From the NCBI RefSeq assembly GCF_021730305.1, contig NZ_CP032674.1:5150001-5214000 (forward strand): a DNA stretch of 64,000 nucleotides, in the 5' to 3' direction. This document shows positions 58,179 to 64,000 of this stretch, in pieces. The notes below the pieces were generated by a model that did no database searches, was not told where the DNA came from, and was given only the letters and a program-made list of their open reading frames with translations. How positions within the stretch are numbered: the first letter of the stretch is position 1; every line of letters begins with the position of its first letter. The position numbers and the translations under genes were made by a program. Source of the stretch: Xanthobacter sp. YC-JY1 (GTDB lineage Bacteria > Pseudomonadota > Alphaproteobacteria > Rhizobiales > Xanthobacteraceae).

Positions 58179-58182
<4 letters not shown>
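57493..58182 (+). CDS. Glutathione S-transferase family protein
   Basis: A 229-residue protein with an N-terminal thioredoxin-like GST domain ([51 protein letters not shown]) and a helical C-terminal domain ending [25 protein letters not shown]. The PFCPHS motif keeps a Cys as in Omega/Beta-like or glutaredoxin-like members. Substrate unknown. Its stop TGA overlaps a likely CTG start of queG, so the two are cotranscribed, as in other Hyphomicrobiales. Confidence 0.9.
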
Positions 58183-59327
<1,145 letters not shown>

Positions 59328-59463
59328 GACCCGCCGCTGTTTCCATCGGCCAGGTTTGCCGGTAGGATCAAAGGCTCACGGAACCATGAAGGGGGCGACA
59401 AGAGCTGGCGTCACGATCGCGTCGCGCCCACACGCGAAGATCGACGGCGACAGAACAGGCGAC

Positions 59464-60852
59464 ATGCACGAGCCCCGCAAGCTTTATGTGAAGTCCTTCG
59501 GCTGCCAGATGAACGTCTACGATTCCCATCGTATGGCGGACACGCTGGCACGCGAGGGCTTCGTGGAGACGCAGGACCCGGCCGAGGCCGACCTTGTGAT
59601 CCTGAACACCTGCCATATCCGCGAGAAGGCCGCCGAGAAGGTCTATTCCGAGCTCGGGCGCCTGAGGAAGCAGAAGCAGGAAGCCGGCTCCGACACCATG
59701 ATCGCCGTCGCCGGCTGCGTCGCCCAGGCCGAAGGCGCGGAAATCATGCGCCGCGCGCCGGTGGTGGACGTGGTTGTCGGCCCCCAGAGCTACCATCGCC
59801 TGCCCGAGCTTCTGGCCGAGGCGAAGGCCGGCAAGCGGGTGGTGGACACCGAGTTTCCCGCCGAGGACAAGTTCGACCACCTGCCCGCACCCACCCGCGC
59901 CGCCACCCGTTCGCGCGGGCCGGCAGCCTTCGTGACGGTGCAGGAGGGCTGCGACAAGTTCTGCACCTTCTGTGTGGTGCCCTACACCCGCGGCGCCGAG
60001 GTCTCCCGTCCGGTCACGAAGATCCTCGACGAGGCCGCCCGTCTTCTCGACCAGGGCGTGCGCGAGATCACCCTCATCGGCCAGAACGTCAACGCCTTCC
60101 ATGGCGAGGGACCGGACGGCAAGGTCTGGAGCCTCGCCCGGCTCATGGAGCGCCTCGCCGAGATGAAGGGGCTGGCGCGGCTGCGCTACACCACCTCCCA
60201 TCCGCGCGACATGGGCGAGGACCTCATCGCCGCCCACCGCGACCTGCCGCAGCTGATGCCCTATCTGCACCTGCCCGTGCAGTCCGGCTCCGACCGCATC
60301 CTCGCCGCCATGAACCGCAAGCACGGCCGCGACCTGTTCCTCTCGCTCATCGAGAAGATGCGCGACGCACGGCCGGACCTCGCCCTCTCCTCCGACTTCA
60401 TCGTCGGCTTCCCGGGCGAGACGGACCGCGACTTCGAGGACACGCTGGATCTGGTGCGCGAAGTGGGCTTCGCCAGCGCCTATTCCTTCAAGTACAGCTC
60501 CCGCCCCGGCACGCCCGCAGCCGAGCATGACGCGCAGGTGGCGGAAGAGGTGAAGACCGAACGCCTCGCCGAGCTGCAGAAGCTGCTGGAAGCCTCCAAG
60601 TCGGCCTTCGACGCCGCCTGCCGTGGCCGCACCTTCGATATCCTGCTGGAAAAGCCCGGCCGCCAGCCGGGCCAGCTCATCGGCCGCTCGCCTTACCTTC
60701 AGAGCGTGGTGGTGAACGATCCGCCCGCCGGCATCGGCGAGCTTCTCACCGTCACCATCACCGATGTCGGCCCGAACAGCCTCGCCGGCGTTCCCGCCGA
60801 GACACCCCTTTCCCCCGCTTTGTCCCGGCCGCTTGCGGCCATGGAGGCCTGA
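59464..60852 (+). CDS. miaB: tRNA-2-methylthio-N6-dimethylallyladenosine synthase MiaB
   Basis: A 462-residue radical SAM methylthiotransferase acting on A37 of tRNA. UPF0004 domain with the three cluster cysteines (FGCQMN, LNTCHIR, AGCVAQ), radical SAM motif [15 protein letters not shown] (about 164), HLPVQSGSD and [12 protein letters not shown], and a C-terminal TRAM domain. ATG at 59464 is chosen; an in-frame ATG at 59386 would add 26 residues. It heads the conserved miaB-phoH-ybeY-corC-lnt string. Confidence 0.96.
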   Translation: MHEPRKLYVKSFGCQMNVYDSHRMADTLAREGFVETQDPAEADLVILNTCHIREKAAEKVYSELGRLRKQKQEAGSDTMIAVAGCVAQAEGAEIMRRAPVVDVVVGPQSYHRLPELLAEAKAGKRVVDTEFPAEDKFDHLPAPTRAATRSRGPAAFVTVQEGCDKFCTFCVVPYTRGAEVSRPVTKILDEAARLLDQGVREITLIGQNVNAFHGEGPDGKVWSLARLMERLAEMKGLARLRYTTSHPRDMGEDLIAAHRDLPQLMPYLHLPVQSGSDRILAAMNRKHGRDLFLSLIEKMRDARPDLALSSDFIVGFPGETDRDFEDTLDLVREVGFASAYSFKYSSRPGTPAAEHDAQVAEEVKTERLAELQKLLEASKSAFDAACRGRTFDILLEKPGRQPGQLIGRSPYLQSVVVNDPPAGIGELLTVTITDVGPNSLAGVPAETPLSPALSRPLAAMEA

Positions 60853-60854
60853 GC

Positions 60855-61982
60855 TTGCGCAGATCCGGCAGCGACAACCGTGATCGTCCCCTGGCGGCCT
60901 CCGCGCCGCAGGCTTCCCCCGGTCCCGCCCGTGCGGCGGTGACGGCCCCCTGGGCCGATCCGGACGAGCCTCCGGCCGCCCATGTGGTGCTGGCCTTCGA
61001 CGACAACCGGCTCGCGACCCAGCTGTTCGGCCATTACGGCCGCAACCTCGCCCTCATCGAGCGCAAGCTGGGGGTGAAGGCGGATTCGCGCGGCAACCAC
61101 GTGACGCTGGAAGGCGCGCGCGATGCCTGCGAGCAGGCCCGCGCCGTGCTGGAGCACCTGTACGAGGCGCTGCGCAAGGGCCGCGACATCAGCCAGGGCG
61201 ACGTGGACGGTGCCATCCGCGAGGTCACCTCGCAGGGCTCGCTGTTCGACTTCGATCCGGCCGAGCAGCGCCAGTCCTTCGACGAGATCCACTTGCGCCG
61301 CCGCCCGGTGCGCGCCCGCACTGCCGCGCAGGATGCCTATATCCGCGCGCTGAAGCGGCACACCTTGGTGTTCGGCAACGGACCCGCCGGCACCGGCAAG
61401 ACCTGGCTCGCGGTGGCCTACGCCGTCCATCTGCTGGAGCGGCGGATGGTGGACAAGATCATCCTCTCCCGCCCGGCCGTCGAGGCCGGCGAGCGCCTCG
61501 GCTTCCTGCCCGGCGACATGAAGGAGAAGGTGGACCCCTATCTGCGCCCCATCTACGACGCGCTCTATGACCTGATGGACCGCCCCTTCGTGGAGCGGGC
61601 GCTGCAGTCCGGCGAGATCGAGATCGCGCCGCTCGCCTTCATGCGCGGCCGCACCCTCTCCAACGCTGCCGTGATCCTGGACGAGGCGCAGAACGCCACC
61701 TCCATGCAGATGAAGATGTTCCTCACCCGCCTGGGCGAGAACTCCCACATGATTGTCACCGGCGACCCGAGCCAGACCGACCTGCCCGGCGGGCAGGTGT
61801 CCGGCCTTGCGGAAGCCGTGCGGCTGCTGGAGGGCGTCGAGGGCGTCGGCATCTGCCATTTCAAGGCCGAGGACGTGGTGCGCCACGAGTTGGTGCAGCG
61901 CATCGTCTCCGCCTACGAGAGGCTCGACGCGGCCAAGATCGAGGCGGCCTCGGCCCGCCTCGCCGGCAAGGCCGGGAGCTGA
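60855..61982 (+). CDS. ybeZ: PhoH-like ATPase (YbeZ)
   Basis: A 375-residue protein starting at TTG 60855, two bases past miaB, with GGAGG overlapping its end. A KH-like N-terminal region is followed by the PhoH domain: Walker A GNGPAGTGKTWLA (about 178), ILSRPAVEAGERLGFLPGD, NAAVILDEAQNATSMQMKMFLTRLG as Walker B, and VTGDPSQTDLP. It partners YbeY in ribosomal RNA processing. Confidence 0.95.
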   Translation: MRRSGSDNRDRPLAASAPQASPGPARAAVTAPWADPDEPPAAHVVLAFDDNRLATQLFGHYGRNLALIERKLGVKADSRGNHVTLEGARDACEQARAVLEHLYEALRKGRDISQGDVDGAIREVTSQGSLFDFDPAEQRQSFDEIHLRRRPVRARTAAQDAYIRALKRHTLVFGNGPAGTGKTWLAVAYAVHLLERRMVDKIILSRPAVEAGERLGFLPGDMKEKVDPYLRPIYDALYDLMDRPFVERALQSGEIEIAPLAFMRGRTLSNAAVILDEAQNATSMQMKMFLTRLGENSHMIVTGDPSQTDLPGGQVSGLAEAVRLLEGVEGVGICHFKAEDVVRHELVQRIVSAYERLDAAKIEAASARLAGKAGS

Positions 61983-61985
61983 GCC

Positions 61986-62507
61986 ATGGCCGCGCCCGCC
62001 CCTGTTGCGCAGCTTGCCGAGATCGACGCGGACATTGACGTCGCGGTGGAGGCCGAAGGCTGGTCCGTCATCGCGGATGCCGAAGCCGTCGCCATCCGGG
62101 CCTGCCGGGCGGCGCTGGCCGCCTGCGCCGAGGATGTGCCGGAGCCGTGCGAGGTAGCCATCACCCTCACCGACGACGCGCGCATCCGCGTGCTCAACCG
62201 CGACTGGCGGGACATGGACAAGGCGACCAACGTCCTGTCCTTCCCCCAGCCGGACCTACCCGACGACATCGACGCCCCCCAGCCGCTCGGCGACATCATC
62301 GTCGCGCTGGAGACGCTCAGCCGCGAAGCCGAGACTGAGGGCAAGGCGCCGGCCGATCATCTCGCCCATCTGGTGGTGCACGGAACGTTGCACCTCATGG
62401 GCTACGACCATCTCGAAGATAACGAAGCAGAGGAAATGGAGGCGCTCGAGCGCGACATCCTCGCGGGCCTGGGGATCGCTGATCCCTATGGCCTGCCCCA
62501 GGACTGA
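61986..62507 (+). CDS. ybeY: Endoribonuclease YbeY
   Basis: A 173-residue single-strand RNase for 16S rRNA maturation and ribosome quality control. The zinc motif H-x3-H-x5-H is in VVHGTLHLMGYDH. ITLTDDARIRVLNRDWRDMDKATNVLSFP is the substrate cleft. It starts three bases after ybeZ. Length is normal. Confidence 0.96.
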   Translation: MAAPAPVAQLAEIDADIDVAVEAEGWSVIADAEAVAIRACRAALAACAEDVPEPCEVAITLTDDARIRVLNRDWRDMDKATNVLSFPQPDLPDDIDAPQPLGDIIVALETLSREAETEGKAPADHLAHLVVHGTLHLMGYDHLEDNEAEEMEALERDILAGLGIADPYGLPQD

Positions 62508-62531
62508 CGTGCAGGCGGCTTGATAACGAAC

Positions 62532-63500
62532 ATGTCCAACATTGACCAACCGACCGAGACCAGCTCTTCGGAGCCCCAAAGTTTTCTCGATCGATTGCGT
62601 GCCCTCCTCGGCACGTTCCGCCCGCACGGCTCCCTGCGCACCGACCTCGTGGAGGTGCTCGCCGCGGCGGAGACACCCGAGGAGGAGGGGGAGTTCACCC
62701 CATCCGAGCGCAAGATGCTGCGCAACATCCTGCACCTGCGGGAAGTGGGCATCGGCGACATCATGGTGCCCCGCGCCGAGATCGTCGCCGTTCGCAAGGA
62801 CGCGCCGCTGGGCGAACTGCTGAAGCTGTTCGTCACCGTCGGCCATTCCCGGCTCGTCGTCTATGACGACACGCTGGATGACCCCGTGGGCATGGTCCAC
62901 ATCCGGGATCTCATCGCCTTCCTCGCCGGCGACCTCGCCTCCGCGTCCGGCAAAATCGACCTCGGCAAGGTCAATCTCGACGCGACGCTGGAGACCGCCG
63001 GCCTCATCCGCCGCATCCTCTACGTGCCGCCGTCCATGCCGGCGGTGGACCTGCTCGTCTCCATGCAGGCGGCACGGACCCATCTCGCCCTCGTCATCGA
63101 CGAATATGGCGGCACGGACGGCCTCGTCTCCATCGAGGACGTGGTGGAGGAGATCGTCGGCGAGATCGAGGACGAGCACGACGAGGCGGCCGAGACGCTG
63201 CTCACCCGCCAGCCCGACGGCAGCTATCTCGCCGACGCGCGCACGCCGCTTGAAGCGGCGGTCGAGGTGCTCGGCACCGGATTCGCTTCGGAAGAAGCTA
63301 TGGAGGAAGTCGACAGCGTCGGCGGCCTCGTGGTGCGTATCGCCTCGCGGGTGCCCAAGTCCGGCGAGGTGATTTCCCTGCCGGGCGGCTTCGATGTGGA
63401 CGTGGTGGAGGCCGATCCGCGCCGGCTGAAGAAGCTGCGCATCATCCCGCCCCGGGATCTCGACGGCAACGCCGCCGGTCACACCCTTCCAGACGCCTGA
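62532..63500 (+). CDS. corC: CorC/HlyC family CBS-domain protein
   Basis: A 322-residue cytoplasmic protein without the membrane DUF21 domain, so CorC-like. Two CBS domains ([18 protein letters not shown] to [14 protein letters not shown], and [56 protein letters not shown]) are followed by the CorC_HlyC transporter-associated domain. It is linked to magnesium/cobalt efflux and membrane maintenance. ATG at 62532 preferred to TTG 12 bases earlier. Confidence 0.93.
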   Translation: MSNIDQPTETSSSEPQSFLDRLRALLGTFRPHGSLRTDLVEVLAAAETPEEEGEFTPSERKMLRNILHLREVGIGDIMVPRAEIVAVRKDAPLGELLKLFVTVGHSRLVVYDDTLDDPVGMVHIRDLIAFLAGDLASASGKIDLGKVNLDATLETAGLIRRILYVPPSMPAVDLLVSMQAARTHLALVIDEYGGTDGLVSIEDVVEEIVGEIEDEHDEAAETLLTRQPDGSYLADARTPLEAAVEVLGTGFASEEAMEEVDSVGGLVVRIASRVPKSGEVISLPGGFDVDVVEADPRRLKKLRIIPPRDLDGNAAGHTLPDA

Positions 63501-63508
63501 CCTTCCGC

Positions 63509-64000
63509 GTGGCTTTCCCCTCCAAGGTCGCCCCCCGGCGCGGCGCACCCGTGTCAGGCCTGTCGTGGCGCGGGCGCATCCTGATGCTGCGCTTCCTCAC
63601 CGGCTGGCGCCGGCGCTTCGTCGCCTGGACGGCGGGGGCGGTCGGCGCCCTCGCCATGCCGCCGTTCGATCTCTGGCCGGTGCTGGCGCTGAGTTTCCCG
63701 GTCCTCGTGCTGCTGCTCGACGGCTGCCGGGGCGATCTCAAGACCCGTCTCCTTGGGGCCGCGGGAGTCGGCTGGTGGTTCGGCTTCGGCTATTTCCTCG
63801 CGTCCCTCTGGTGGATCGGCGCCGCCTTCCTGGTGGAGGCGGACGTGTTCGGCTGGCTGCTGCCCGTCGCGGTGGTCGCCATGCCCGCCGGGCTGGCCCT
63901 GTTCACAGCGTTCGGAACGGCGGTCGCGCGGCTCCTGTGGTCCAAGGGGGGCCTCAGGCTGTTCGCGTTCACCTTCGGCCTGACGCTGGCGGAGTGGCTG
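63509..64000 (+). CDS. lnt: Apolipoprotein N-acyltransferase Lnt, 3' end outside the window
   Basis: The first 164 codons are visible. Several membrane segments are seen (AVGALAMPPFDLWPVLALSFPVLVLLL and GVGWWFGFGYFLASLWWIGAAFLV), the latter matching the Lnt FGFGYFxxGLxWI-like signature. The nitrilase domain lies past the edge. The start is GTG 63509 or ATG 63584. Place after corC fits the usual operon. Confidence 0.9.
   Translation, partial: MAFPSKVAPRRGAPVSGLSWRGRILMLRFLTGWRRRFVAWTAGAVGALAMPPFDLWPVLALSFPVLVLLLDGCRGDLKTRLLGAAGVGWWFGFGYFLASLWWIGAAFLVEADVFGWLLPVAVVAMPAGLALFTAFGTAVARLLWSKGGLRLFAFTFGLTLAEWL

Overview
The window is a high-GC (about two thirds or more G+C by eye) chromosomal segment from an alphaproteobacterium of the order Hyphomicrobiales. 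Tetrahydromethanopterin (H4MPT)-linked formaldehyde oxidation, PQQ biosynthesis, glycolate oxidation with malate synthase and DctBD/DctA dicarboxylate uptake together suggest a facultatively methylotrophic member of the Xanthobacteraceae (Xanthobacter, Ancylobacter or Azorhizobium type). The genus is inferred from gene content; no marker gene fixes it. No rRNA, tRNA, CRISPR, transposase, integrase or phage gene was seen.

Layout, left to right. (1) 1-5.3 kb: the 3' part of an M23 peptidase gene, three tandem genes for exported paralogs of unknown function, and a DUF2267 gene. (2) 5.4-7.0 kb: an AT-rich glycosyltransferase gene that looks foreign, then a gene-poor stretch. (3) 7.0-14.4 kb: DUF1254/DUF1214 exported protein, clpB, a MOSC protein, a small LprI-like protein, a HAD pyrimidine 5'-nucleotidase and a GNAT protein. 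(4) 14.6-19.5 kb: dctDB divergent from dctA, with a nearly textbook sigma-54 promoter and two upstream activator palindromes. (5) 19.6-24.2 kb: chromate transporter, soluble chemoreceptor-like protein, cyclic-nucleotide-binding protein, OmpR-type regulator, L,D-transpeptidase. (6) 24.3-37.7 kb: lutABC (lactate oxidation), a lipase-fold exported protein, azlCD, a LysR regulator divergent from glcDEF (glycolate oxidase), thiE and malate synthase A. (7) 38.0-53 kb: the C1 block. On the plus strand are mtdB, mch and three cofactor-biosynthesis-like genes. Facing them on the minus strand are pqqABCDE plus two exported proteins, then fhcBADC plus a cytochrome c. A histidine kinase and response regulator lie just upstream of pqqA. 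(8) 55.4-64 kb: housekeeping genes secB, sdhAF4-like, uppP, GST, queG and the conserved miaB-phoH-ybeY-corC-lnt string, cut off in lnt at the right edge.

How the genes fit together. PQQ is the cofactor of periplasmic methanol/alcohol dehydrogenases, whose product formaldehyde is captured on H4MPT. MtdB and Mch carry the C1 unit from methylene- to methenyl- and formyl-H4MPT. The Fhc complex then transfers the formyl group to a methanofuran-type cofactor and releases formate. The three genes after mch are two ATP-grasp ligases and an ASKHA-fold protein, which fit synthesis of these archaeal-type cofactors. GlcDEF makes glyoxylate from glycolate and malate synthase condenses it with acetyl-CoA; LutABC and DctA feed lactate and dicarboxylates into the same central metabolism.

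The observations most worth checking are: an 11-bp-period direct repeat just upstream of pqqA, typical of OmpR/PhoB-family operators, beside an unassigned two-component system; two unexplained exported proteins translationally coupled to pqqE; the tandem triplet of exported paralogs; an apparent CTG start for queG inside a CTGA overlap; and a small family of intergenic palindromes with a C(T/C)(T/C)GT-like loop.
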